Position numbers and translations under genes: made by a program. A stretch of DNA of 64,000 nt from G963665185 sp963665185 (GTDB lineage Bacteria > Desulfobacterota > Desulfovibrionia > Desulfovibrionales > Desulfovibrionaceae): the NCBI GenBank assembly GCA_963665185.2, contig CAXXPO010000015.1, forward strand, positions 1 through 64,000. The letters are read 5' to 3'. Position 1 is the first letter of the stretch. Each line of letters opens with the position of its first letter. Of the stretch, positions 10,432-19,700 are shown in pieces. The notes under the pieces were generated by a model. That model saw only the letters and a list, made by a program, of their open reading frames with translations. It was not told where the DNA came from and searched no databases.

Positions 10432-12129
10432 ATGCAACCGGATATTGTTTCGTTGCTCGTTGGCGCGGCCATGGGGTTTGGAAGCGGTCTTGCCGTTCAT
10501 CTGCTTCGCCGCGCCCATGCGGACAAACAGTTGGGGTCGTGCAGGACCGGGCTGGTCCAGGCCGAGGGACGCCTGAACATGCTGTACGAGAACGCCGTGG
10601 TGGGAATGTTCCAGAGTACGCCGGACGGCGAATTCCTGAGCGCCAACACGACCATGGCCCGCATTCTGGGGTATGATTCGGCGGACGATCTCCTTTCCCG
10701 GCCGCATCTGGCCGAGCATATCTATTTCGAGTCTGCGGACAGGCTGCGCATGGCGGCGGCCATCATTTCCGAGGGCGCTGTGGTCAACTATGAAATCCGC
10801 ATGCGCCGCAAGAGCGGCAAGGCCGTGTGGGTGCTCATGAACATCCGGCTGGCGGAAAACGGGCAGGGGGAACAGGTTTTTGAAGGCATTGCCGTGGACA
10901 ATACCGCCCGAAAGGTTGCGGAAATCCGTTTCAAGAACCGCGAGGCCAAATACCGGCGCAGCGTGGAAACCGCGGCGGAAGCCTTCATCCTGACCAACAG
11001 CAAGGGGTATATCGCGGACATGAACAGCGCCGCCTGCTCCATGCTGGGCCGTACGCGCAGTGAAATCCGGGGCCACTCGCCCGGGGATTTCATGGACAGG
11101 CCGACGCGGGACTTCATGCGCTTCAAGGCCTCGGCCCTGCTGCGGGGCGAAAGGCTTCGTTTCGAGGGGGGGATGGTCAACCACGAGGGACAGAGCGTTC
11201 CCGTCCTCATCAACCTGACCCCGCTCAGGGAGGAGGGGGGCCGCCTGGCCGGCCATGTGGCCTTTATCTCCGACCTGACAGAGCAGCGCCGGGCCGAGAA
11301 GCTGCGCGGGGAAATCAAGCTGCGCGATGCCGAGAAAAAGATGTTCGAGGCCGAGAAACTGGCTTCCCTGGGGCGTTTGATGGCCGGGGTGGCGCATGAG
11401 ATCAACAATCCAAACAATTTCATATACTTCAATCTGCCCGTGTTGCAGGACTACATCCGGGAGATCGGCGAGGCCCTCCGCGAAATGGATGCGGCGGGCG
11501 ATACAGAGCTTCTGGGGCAGTCCCTGGATACGGCGCTGGACGACCTGAACCAGATCATCGTGGACATGGAGCACGGGTCGTCGCGGATTACGGAAATCGT
11601 TTCCAGGCTCAAGACCTATGTGAGGGACCAGGCGGTCAAGGACAAGAAGCCCTCCGACCTGCGTGCGGTCATCGCCAACGCGACCTCCCTGGTGGACAAC
11701 GAAATCCGCAAGATGGTGCGCACCTTCGAGGTGGAGGTCGAGGACCTCCCCCTGGTGGAGATGCATCCCGGCCGCATGGAACAGGTGCTCATCAATCTGG
11801 TTCTCAATGCCGGGCAGGCCGCGGACAAGGAGGACTCCCTCATCCGCATGCAGGTACGCCACCTGGAAGCGGAGGACGAGGTGGAGGTCAAGGTCTCGGA
11901 CAACGGGCGCGGCATCAGCCGCGAAGTCATGGACCGGATATTCGAACCGTTTTTCACGACCCGAGGCGGGGAGCATTCGCGGGGAGGGGAGTCCGGAACC
12001 GGGTTGGGGCTGTTCATCACCCACCGCATCATCGAGGAACACAACGGGTTTATCGGGGTGGAAAGTGCCGAGAATCTGGGAACCACGTTTACTGTGCGAC
12101 TGCCTGTGCGGCAAAGGGAGGAGGCATGA
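10432..12129 (+). CDS. PAS-domain sensor histidine kinase
   Basis: Sensor of a two-component pair (565 aa). One short hydrophobic segment near residues 7-25 may anchor it. Two PAS domains (about 50-160 and 170-285) precede a dimerisation helix with GVAHEINNP (phospho-acceptor H322). The HATPase domain contains NLVLNAGQA, DNGRGIS, FEPFFTTR and GTGLGL. The partner regulator starts inside its stop codon (ATGA overlap at 12126-12129), so the two are translationally coupled. The signal is unknown; there is no periplasmic domain, so a cytoplasmic or membrane-redox cue is likely. Confidence 0.9.
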   Translation: MQPDIVSLLVGAAMGFGSGLAVHLLRRAHADKQLGSCRTGLVQAEGRLNMLYENAVVGMFQSTPDGEFLSANTTMARILGYDSADDLLSRPHLAEHIYFESADRLRMAAAIISEGAVVNYEIRMRRKSGKAVWVLMNIRLAENGQGEQVFEGIAVDNTARKVAEIRFKNREAKYRRSVETAAEAFILTNSKGYIADMNSAACSMLGRTRSEIRGHSPGDFMDRPTRDFMRFKASALLRGERLRFEGGMVNHEGQSVPVLINLTPLREEGGRLAGHVAFISDLTEQRRAEKLRGEIKLRDAEKKMFEAEKLASLGRLMAGVAHEINNPNNFIYFNLPVLQDYIREIGEALREMDAAGDTELLGQSLDTALDDLNQIIVDMEHGSSRITEIVSRLKTYVRDQAVKDKKPSDLRAVIANATSLVDNEIRKMVRTFEVEVEDLPLVEMHPGRMEQVLINLVLNAGQAADKEDSLIRMQVRHLEAEDEVEVKVSDNGRGISREVMDRIFEPFFTTRGGEHSRGGESGTGLGLFITHRIIEEHNGFIGVESAENLGTTFTVRLPVRQREEA

Positions 12130-13496
12130 CCGGGTCCATTCTGGTCGTTGACGACGAAAAGCATTTTCTCAACAGCGTGGAGCGCAAGCTGCGGCTCGAC
12201 GGGTTCCGGCAGGTCACGGCGGTCTCCGATCCGCTGGCCGCCGTGGAGATGCTGGAGACCAGGACATTCGACGCCGTCCTGCTGGACATCGTCATGCCGG
12301 GAATGAACGGGCTGAAGCTGTTGGAGATCATTCACGCCAGGTCGCCGCAGACCATGTGCGTCATGGTCACGGCCAACGAGGACATCCCCAGCGTGATCCA
12401 GGCCATGAAAATGGGGGCCTATGACTATCTGGTCAAGCCGGTGCGGCCGGACAGGCTGGTCATGGTCTTGCGCCGCGCCCTGGAACACAAGCGCATGGCG
12501 GACCACCTGCTTTTGCGCCAGGTGGAGGACACGCCCAGTACAGCGGCCAAATCCACGGCCTTCAGCCGCATAGTGGCTTCGGGAGAACGCATGCACAACC
12601 TGCTGCGCGAGGCCGAGCTGCACGCCTGCTCGGAAATCCCCGTGCTCATCACCGGGGAGACGGGCACGGGCAAGGAACTGCTGGCCCAGGCCATCCACAA
12701 GGCCAGCCCCCGGCACGATAATCCCTTTGTGCCGGTGAACATGCTGTCCCTGTCCGGCACGCTTTTCGAATCGGAATTCTTCGGCCACGCCAAGGGCGCG
12801 TTCACCGGAGCGATTCAGGACAGGCCGGGGTATCTGTCCATGGCCAAAGGAGGCACGCTGTTTCTGGATGAAATCGGCGATCTGCCCCTGGAGATCCAGG
12901 GCAAGCTGCTGCGCATCCTCCAGGAGGGGGAATACACACCGGTGGGAAAGACGCGGTCGGTGCGGGCCGACGTGCGGTTCATCGCGGCCACGAACCAGAA
13001 TCTCGAGGCCCTGGTGAACAAGGGAACCTTTCGCAAGGACCTCTACTACCGGCTGCGTTTCGCCTGTCTGGCCCTGGTTCCGTTGCGCGAGCGCAAGGAG
13101 GACATACGTCCCCTGGCGTTTCATTTTCTGGGGCTGCTGGGCAACAAGGTGGACATCACCGACGACAGCCTGCGCCGTCTTCTCGGCCACGACTGGCCCG
13201 GCAATGTGCGCGAGTTGAAAGGGTTGATGGAAGCCGCGGCCAATCTGGCCCAGGGAGGTCCCATCGAACCGCACCACCTCAATCTGCCGGCAAAAGAGAT
13301 GGGGGCCGTTGTCGGCGGAATGCCTTTGCGCACGGGAGAAGAGGCAGCCGACATTCTGCCCCTGGCCGAGCTGGAACGCATGCACATTCTGAACACATAC
13401 GGCGTTCTGGAGCATAACAAGACGCAGACGGCAAAACTGCTCGGCATCGGTCTTGCCACGCTCCAGCGCAAGCTCAAGGCCTACGGAGTGAAATAG
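12126..13496 (+). CDS. NtrC-family sigma-54-dependent response regulator
   Basis: A 456-aa transcription activator. The receiver domain (1-120) has the acidic pair DD at 9-10, phospho-acceptor D54 and K104-type LVKP. The AAA+ domain has the Walker A GETGTGKE, a complete GHAKGAFTGA loop, Walker B GGTLFLDEIGD and an arginine-finger region. The C-terminal Fis-type helix-turn-helix reads NKTQTAKLLGIGLATLQRKLKAYG. It is coupled to the kinase gene upstream. Targets cannot be assigned from this window; the divergent comEC is the nearest candidate, by position only. Confidence 0.92.
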   Translation: MTGSILVVDDEKHFLNSVERKLRLDGFRQVTAVSDPLAAVEMLETRTFDAVLLDIVMPGMNGLKLLEIIHARSPQTMCVMVTANEDIPSVIQAMKMGAYDYLVKPVRPDRLVMVLRRALEHKRMADHLLLRQVEDTPSTAAKSTAFSRIVASGERMHNLLREAELHACSEIPVLITGETGTGKELLAQAIHKASPRHDNPFVPVNMLSLSGTLFESEFFGHAKGAFTGAIQDRPGYLSMAKGGTLFLDEIGDLPLEIQGKLLRILQEGEYTPVGKTRSVRADVRFIAATNQNLEALVNKGTFRKDLYYRLRFACLALVPLRERKEDIRPLAFHFLGLLGNKVDITDDSLRRLLGHDWPGNVRELKGLMEAAANLAQGGPIEPHHLNLPAKEMGAVVGGMPLRTGEEAADILPLAELERMHILNTYGVLEHNKTQTAKLLGIGLATLQRKLKAYGVK

Positions 13497-13508
13497 GCCG
13501 GTCCGGAC

Positions 13509-14003
13509 TCAGCCCACGCCCGCCTGGGAGATGTTCTCCCGTTCCCGTTCGCCCTTGCGCATCTTGCGGCGCAGCTTGGCCTCCTCGTTGCGGCGGATCT
13601 GGGTGGGGTTTTCCAGGACCAGCGGGGGAACGGGCCTGGGCTGGCCGTCCTGTACCGCGATGAAGGTCAGGTAGGCCGACGCTGTATGGCGCTTTTCCCC
13701 GGTGTAGAGATTTTCCGCTTCCACGCGGACGCCCACTTCCATGCTCGTGGTTCCCACGCTGTTCAGACTGGCCATGAAGGTGACCAGCTCGCCCACGTGG
13801 GCGGCCTGGCGGAAATCCATGCGGTCTATGGAGGCGGTGACCACGGCGCATCTCGCATGGCGCATGGCGGCCGTGGCAGCTGCCAGGTCTATGTAGCGCA
13901 GTATTTCTCCGCCGTGGATGTTGCCTGCGGGGTTGGCCTGCTGGGGCATCATGCGCACGGCCATTTCCGTTTGGGAGACGCTGACGGTTTTTCCTTGGTC
14001 CAT
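13509..14003 (-). CDS. Acyl-CoA thioesterase, hotdog fold
   Basis: Hydrolyses acyl-CoA to free acid and CoA (164 aa, typical of the YciA/BFIT-type 4HBT family). The signature GNIHGGEILRYIDLAA carries the catalytic Asp/Asn region near residues 26-40. It is followed by ASIDRMDFRQAAHVGELV and a C-terminal charged tail. ATG 14003 gives the family-like N-terminus MDQGKTVSVSQTEMAVRMM. The gene lies convergent to the response regulator, with 12 bases between stops. Confidence 0.85.
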   Translation of the reverse strand: MDQGKTVSVSQTEMAVRMMPQQANPAGNIHGGEILRYIDLAAATAAMRHARCAVVTASIDRMDFRQAAHVGELVTFMASLNSVGTTSMEVGVRVEAENLYTGEKRHTASAYLTFIAVQDGQPRPVPPLVLENPTQIRRNEEAKLRRKMRKGERERENISQAGVG

Positions 14004-14206
14004 AATGTTCTCACTTGTTGGTGGCTGCAGGGACCGCAACAATGAATCGGTCCCATGGCGTTGCGGTTACATTGTTTGCAGGTGACTGGCGAGTTCTTGC
14101 AAAAAAATGTATGGCTTGGGAGCCAAAAATATTGGCGCATGGCGGACAGGTTTTCTTCCCGGTCCCTTTTTCCGTCCATCCCTCCCGAACCCCCAAGGAG
14201 GCGGGA

Positions 14207-15445
14207 ATGAAGGCAGATATTGAACTCCTGGGCCATTTGTCCCGGATATGCGAAGACATTGCCAGAGGCCGTTTCACCGAGGCCCGCGACCTGTTCGAGA
14301 TGACCCGCGTGGGCAAATATCCGGAAACCGTGACCGGACTTGCCGAAGCTTTCGGCATGATGCTGGTCAAGGTCGAGGCCAGGGAGTACCGCCTGGAGCA
14401 CATGATCGAAGAGCTTCGGGCGGCCAAGGCCGAAGTGGACAAGATGCACCTGCGCCTGGCCAAGGAGAACAAGCGGCTCAAACGAACGCTGCGCTCCAAG
14501 TTCTCTCCGGGGCGCATCATCGGGCAAAGCAAGTCCATGGTCAAGGTGCTCAAGCAGGTGGAAAAAATCGCGGACACTCCGGTCAATGTGCTCATCACCG
14601 GCGAGACAGGAACCGGCAAGGAGCTTGTGGCCAAGGCCCTGCACTACAACAGCCTGCGCAATGAACATGCCTTTGTGGCGCTCAACTGCGCCAGCATTCC
14701 CAAGGATCTTTTCGAGGCCGAACTTTTCGGTATTGAACGCGGCGTGGCCACGGGCGTGGAGATGCGCATCGGCCGCATCGAACAGGCCCACGGCGGCACT
14801 CTTTTCCTGGACGAGATCGCGGACATGAGCCTGGAAAGCCAGGTCAAGATCCTGCGGGTGCTGGAAGACAGGATGGTCGAGCGTGTGGGCGGGCGCAAGC
14901 CCATTGCCGTGGATATCCGGCTGGTGGCCGCAACCAACAAGGATCTGCGGGCCGAGGTGGAGGCCGGAAAATTCAGGGAAGACCTTTACTACCGTCTCAA
15001 TGTGGTGCGTCTGCACCTGCCCCCCTTGCGCGAGCGCACCAATGACATCCCGCTTCTGCTGAACTATTTTCTCAAGGAACACACCCTGCGCATGGGCTTT
15101 GGAGCCAAGCGCCTCGCCCCGGATGTGAGCGGGGCGCTTGAAGGCTATTCCTGGCCCGGCAACGTTCGCGAGCTGGACAACGAGGTGGAGCGGTCCGTGG
15201 TGCTTTCGCACGGCGAAGTCATCCGTCTGGAGGATTTTTCCCCCGAGGTCCGGTCGGGAGCGGCTGGAAAGACGGAATGCCACGGCATGCCGCGGCAGGG
15301 CGGCGTCAATCTGGCCGATGCGGAAACCGAACTGATCCGCAATGCCCTGGCCCAGACCAGCGGCAACAAGGCCGAGGCCGCCCGCCGTCTGGGCATCAGC
15401 CGGGAAGGTTTGCGCAAGAAGATGAAGCGGCTGGGTGTTGTGTGA
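14207..15445 (+). CDS. Sigma-54-type AAA+ regulator with non-canonical GVATGV loop
   Basis: A 412-aa Fis-family activator with no receiver domain. The N-terminal 95 residues form a helical, coiled-coil-like region of unknown input. The AAA+ domain has Walker A GETGTGKE (about 132-139) and Walker B GGTLFLDEIAD. The sigma-54-contact loop, normally GAFTGA, reads GVATGV (179-184). SWPGNVRELDN and a C-terminal Fis helix-turn-helix (NKAEAARRLGISREGLRKKMKRLG) are intact. ATG 14207 follows a strong AAGGAGG. The reading frame extends upstream to 14015 but that part has no similarity. The loop change means normal sigma-54 activation cannot be assumed. Confidence 0.88.
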   Translation: MKADIELLGHLSRICEDIARGRFTEARDLFEMTRVGKYPETVTGLAEAFGMMLVKVEAREYRLEHMIEELRAAKAEVDKMHLRLAKENKRLKRTLRSKFSPGRIIGQSKSMVKVLKQVEKIADTPVNVLITGETGTGKELVAKALHYNSLRNEHAFVALNCASIPKDLFEAELFGIERGVATGVEMRIGRIEQAHGGTLFLDEIADMSLESQVKILRVLEDRMVERVGGRKPIAVDIRLVAATNKDLRAEVEAGKFREDLYYRLNVVRLHLPPLRERTNDIPLLLNYFLKEHTLRMGFGAKRLAPDVSGALEGYSWPGNVRELDNEVERSVVLSHGEVIRLEDFSPEVRSGAAGKTECHGMPRQGGVNLADAETELIRNALAQTSGNKAEAARRLGISREGLRKKMKRLGVV

Positions 15446-15480
15446 GGCCGTTCAAAAACGATCGCTGACTGCATTGCTGC

Positions 15481-15536
15481 GAAAAGTTCAATCCTCCCGT
15501 GCAGGAAGGACAAAGTGAGTCGGGGTTGAACTTTTT
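15481..15536. repeat. Imperfect inverted repeat, AAAAGTTCAA...TTGAACTTTT
   Basis: The arms AAAAGTTCAA (15482-15491) and TTGAACTTTT (15526-15535) enclose about 35 bases. It resembles the elements at 3467 and 24845. It sits 36 bases after the AAA+ regulator and could act as its terminator. Confidence 0.5.
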
Positions 15537-15631
15537 GGCGTCTTTTTCGTCCATTCCGACAACTTCGCCAGGTCGTTTCAACGACAGTTGGCAACCCGTA
15601 TTTTCGATACGGTCTCCTGAGCCTGCGAATC

Positions 15632-15686
15632 CGCATACCAGGCCCCCCTGGATGAGCATCCCCATCCAGGGGGGTCTTGGTATGCG
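15632..15686. repeat. Long near-perfect hairpin in the 397-base gap before 15843
   Basis: The left arm 15632-15654 pairs with 15663-15686 with one bulge, giving about 23 bp with a short loop. No coding capacity is seen elsewhere in 15446-15842. The architecture matches the unique hairpins of the composite elements, but the GCCTCCGG module is absent here. Confidence 0.6.
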
Positions 15687-15842
15687 AAAACAGGGCTTCA
15701 GCCTTTTGGGGAAGAATCTTTTGCCCATTGGAGCGCTCGTTTCCGGCCGAAAAAATAATTGCACCAGTCAGTATTTGATGTATTCTTGCCCAATAATCCG
15801 GTTTCCCCTCGGTGCCGCGAGAATCAAGCCGGGAGTTGTGCC

Positions 15843-16559
15843 ATGCAAAGTCTTTTCGCCGTATTTGCCTTGGCTTCCATAGGTGTGTTCGCTTCCAATC
15901 TGCTGCGTATCGGCTTTCAGAATCCCGATCAGAAAAGAGACGAGGACGGGCAGGAATGGTTCGATCCCGAGGATGAGATTTCGGAACAGGTCAGTCCCCT
16001 GGAACGAACCCTCACCCTGTTGGTCTTTGGAGTGGCGTGTATCGTGTTCACCCTTCTCTTTTTCATTTCCTCGCGCCAGGCAGATGAAGCACGCCTTGAG
16101 CAGTCGCATTTGGAACATGCCGCACTCTCGGCGCAGCGTGCGGAACAACGCAGTCCCCCTCGGAGCTACTGGCCCGATGCAGCTGAAACCAAGGCCTACA
16201 GGGATGCCGGAGAAATCGTCTATCCGTCGGACAAGGCTTTGCCGGGTTCCGGGAATGCCGTGGGCACGAGTCAGGACGGGCAAATGAGCGTGAGCCGTTC
16301 CACGTTGCGGCTGGAGGCAGCCCGCAAGTCGCTTGCCACATTGTCGGGCGTGCAGAATGTCTATCTGCGCAATGTCTCCCCTCCCGCGATCGTTCTCGGA
16401 GTGGGCGCGGCGCATGACGCGGCCAACGAGCTTGCCCTGCAGGCCTGTTGGACGTTGGAGGAGCACCGGGTGCGCGGCGGCGTGGTCTATGTTGTGGACG
16501 ACGCGAAGTACCGCCAGGGGGAATGGCAGCACCTGGCCACTACATGGTGCCAGGAATAA
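15843..16559 (+). CDS. Two-helix membrane protein of unknown function
   Basis: Unrecognised protein (238 aa). There is a hydrophobic N-terminal helix (about 1-20), an acidic cytoplasmic or periplasmic loop, and a second strong membrane helix (about 55-80, TLTLLVFGVACIVFTLLFFI). A soluble C-terminal domain of about 150 residues contains RLEAARKSLATLSGVQNVYLRNV. ATG 15843 has GGGAG upstream. The terminator at 16671 follows. No family recognised. Confidence 0.65.
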   Translation: MQSLFAVFALASIGVFASNLLRIGFQNPDQKRDEDGQEWFDPEDEISEQVSPLERTLTLLVFGVACIVFTLLFFISSRQADEARLEQSHLEHAALSAQRAEQRSPPRSYWPDAAETKAYRDAGEIVYPSDKALPGSGNAVGTSQDGQMSVSRSTLRLEAARKSLATLSGVQNVYLRNVSPPAIVLGVGAAHDAANELALQACWTLEEHRVRGGVVYVVDDAKYRQGEWQHLATTWCQE

Positions 16560-16670
16560 GCTGTTCCAGCCTCTGCCTTTCCTCTTTGCAATCTCCATAA
16601 TGCGGGGGGCTGGCGGGAACCATCCTCCCGGATCATGGAGGCGTTTTTTCCTTCTTCAATGGACCGTCCT

Positions 16671-16712
16671 CACAGAAAAGGCCGCTTCCGTTCGGGAGCG
16701 GCCTTTTCTGTG
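16671..16712. terminator. Strong bidirectional terminator
   Basis: ACAGAAAAGGCCGCT pairs with AGCGGCCTTTTCTGT around a short loop, with A-rich and T-rich flanks on both sides. It lies between the convergent ends of the membrane-protein gene (16559) and the large hydrolase gene (16738). Confidence 0.8.
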
Positions 16713-16737
16713 TCTGTATTCTTTTTTCACCGTCTTT

Positions 16738-19700
16738 CTACTGCGAAACCCCAAGGCTGTATCCCGGCACGGTCAGGGTCGCAACCGACCCCGAGCTGTT
16801 GTTGAAGTTGAACTTCCGGGACGCGGCGTCCGGGTTGTAGGCCATGCAGGTGATCTTGCCGTTCTTGTTGAAGGCCATGGCCTGCGGGGCCAGACTTCCG
16901 TCGTTGAGCGTTGCGTATATGGAGAAGTCGGGCTGGCCGTACTTGTCGAAGGTGTAGAAGTCGAGCAACGGCTCGGGCAGGGTCTTGTCGTTGGATATGT
17001 ACAGGGAGAGCTTGTCCACAACAGTGCTGTTGTCCGCGGCGAATTTCTGCCAGATGGGCATGCCGGGGATGTCCGACCAGGTGCATTTGTTCCAGTACCA
17101 GTCGTAGGGGGAGGCCTGCGACACCTGGGTGAACTGGAAGGCCGAGGAGTTGTAGGAGGTTATCAGCTGCCCTCCGTCCATGACCGGCAGGGGATTTTCC
17201 ACGTTGCCCTGATACCAGGACGCGGTCTGGTCCAGTCCCAGCAGGGCGTAAAGCAGGTTGTTGTTGGTCGCATAGTTGGCCGTGAACCGGCTTTTGCCGT
17301 TCTGGTTGGCTATGGCCTTGGCCCAGACGGTCATGTAGTCGCGGTCGCGGGTCATGGCCAGGCTCCACGGCGCAATGGGATAGGTGGAGGTGTATTGCTG
17401 GCCTATGGGGGTCTGGTTGTAGGTGTTGTCGGCACGCAGCTGGCTCTGGAAGATGTAGGTCACGCGCATGGTTTTCTGTCCGTCCGCCGTGTCGGACATC
17501 TGGCGGTCGAACATGGTTTTGCCGGTCACGGTCTGTTCGTCGAAGTAGGGCAGTGTTCCGTCCGTCCTGCTGCCGCCCGGCCCGAAGTTCTGGGTCGCCT
17601 TGACCAGGAACGTGCCGTCGCTGCGGTGGTCGCCCAGAGAGTCGGGAACGAACGTGCCCAGAGTGTTGTAGCGGTATGCTTCCAGCCCGTACAGGCCGAT
17701 GGTGTACAGATAGATGCCCAGGTCGGTCACATCCTGGCGGCCCGTGGTCTGTCCCCACATGAGGATGCCTGCCCAGGCCTGGACCTGTTCCCATGGCGAA
17801 TTGGCGTTATGGCCGGTGAGGGAGTTCTGGATGAAACCGTCCACCCAGGAGATTCCGCTCCACTGGTCCATCCATTCCATTTTCGGGTAGCTCAGGCCCG
17901 TCGTCGTGTACCAGCTCGTCACCGCCGGGTCATAGGCGATGTCCATGACCATCTGGTCCACGATGCCGCCCCAATTGTCCTTGCCCCACCAGTTGATGAG
18001 TTTTTTCTGGTTGGCGATTTCCGAGGGCATGTCGGGGTCTTTGAGGGCCATGCTCAGGATGGAGGCGGCCAGGATGGGATACCCGTAGGTGTACTGGTGG
18101 TCGTTGAGCATGGTCACGGTTCCGTACCCGTCCCAGATCTGGGGGGTGCAGTCGCCGCCTGTGCGCAGGTTGGTGGGCCATTGTCCGGCGGCTCCGGTGG
18201 CCGGGTAGACCAGCAGGTGGCTCGTGCCCGGATCGTAATATGAATAGTAGTACGAATCCTTGTTTCCGTTGGAGCAGCGAGGCGATTTTCCAAAGTAGTA
18301 GGCAAAGGCATCCGCAAGGTTGTCCGTAAAGGCGGCGAGGGCGTTGTGCCCGCTGAAGGGCTTGCCTGTGGTGGGGGTCCCGATGTGGTAATCCGGCCCC
18401 AGGACCGTGGCGTTGATGTCCTGCATGTGCAGGAGCATGGGCAACATTTTCGCGCTGCGCACAAAGGTCTTGAACACGTTGTAGCTGTCTTCGGGCACAT
18501 TGCCGTCCATTGCCGTGGTGGCGGGCGAGGACGTGCCTTCCTCTTCGCTCAGGTAGTAGTTCTGGGCGATCATGGCCGCGGCCATCTGGCGCAGGTTGTA
18601 GCTTTTGCCCGCAGCGCTGGTGCGGCTTGCGGACGCGTCGATGAACGGGAAACCGGGCAGGATGCCGGGGAACACGTAGGTGCAGTCAAACGAGCTTGCG
18701 GCCATGGCTTCCAGCTTGCCCCGGTTTATCCAGTATTTGGTCTTGAGCGGATCGGCCCAGACCGTGCCCGTGGCGCTCAGGAAGGACCCGTCCCAGTTGA
18801 GAGGCCGTTTTCTGCCGTCCTTGAACCCCTCGGCATAGTGCATGGGCTGAAGCAGGAACACGGTCTTGCCGCTGCTGGCCGGGCCGACGCTTTGCAGGCT
18901 GGGCGTGTAGTAGACATTGACGTGGTTGGCCTGGGCGGGCTGTCCGTCGAGGGTTTTGCCCACCTTGTAGGCCACGGTGGAGTCCGTGAAGTAGTTGAAG
19001 GCATAGGGTGCGATGTTCTGAAGCCAGTTGTCGGCCAGGGTGGGGTCGTAGGCGACGCCCTTGGTGTTGGCCATCTGGTTGGGCAGTCCGGCCACCACAA
19101 AGTGGTTCAGGGCGGCTGGCGTGGTAAAGGCAAGGTGCAGGTAGGATTTTCCGTCCGTGCCGTTCTGGGTGGTCAGGGAGGCGGTTGTGGGGTCCCAGAG
19201 CAGGGCGAAGCTGACCCAGTTGGTGAATTGGCGGCCCACTCCGGTTGCGGCATAGCCTATGGAGTTCACCTGCTGGTTCAGGATCACGTAGTTCAGGGTC
19301 CCGCCGCCGGATACGGCATACTGTTTTACCGCGGAGATGCCGTGGAAATCGTCCGTGGGGCTTACCCGCGGAAAGACGCCCGCGACCATGACGCCGGGCG
19401 TGCCGTAGGTGGTGAACTGGGCAAAGGGCGAGCCCTGGGCAAGGCCCATTTTCAGGTATTCGCCGGTGCTGGGGTTGGCGGCGTCGAAGCCCGGACCGTC
19501 CATGACGAATTCAATGTCAAAGTCGCCCTGCCTGTGCGCCTTGGCAGCGGCCGGCAGGTATCGCGGCTCGGCAGCCGGGTCGAGCGTGCCGTTGGTGGGG
19601 TAGACCACCAGGGTGTCGCGCCACACGCCCATCTGGGAAAGGCCCACCTGGATGGTGTCGTCGGCCCCGTTCTTCACGGCGCAGTCCTGGTTGTATCCGT

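Noticed and set aside
10405..13415. Long minus-strand frames opposite the PAS kinase and NtrC-type genes
   Set aside because: The translations are low-similarity, His/Arg/Leu-rich mirror sequences with no motifs.
14015..14206. N-terminal extension of the GVATGV regulator from ATG 14015
   Set aside because: A strong AAGGAGG precedes ATG 14207, and the upstream residues do not resemble the family.
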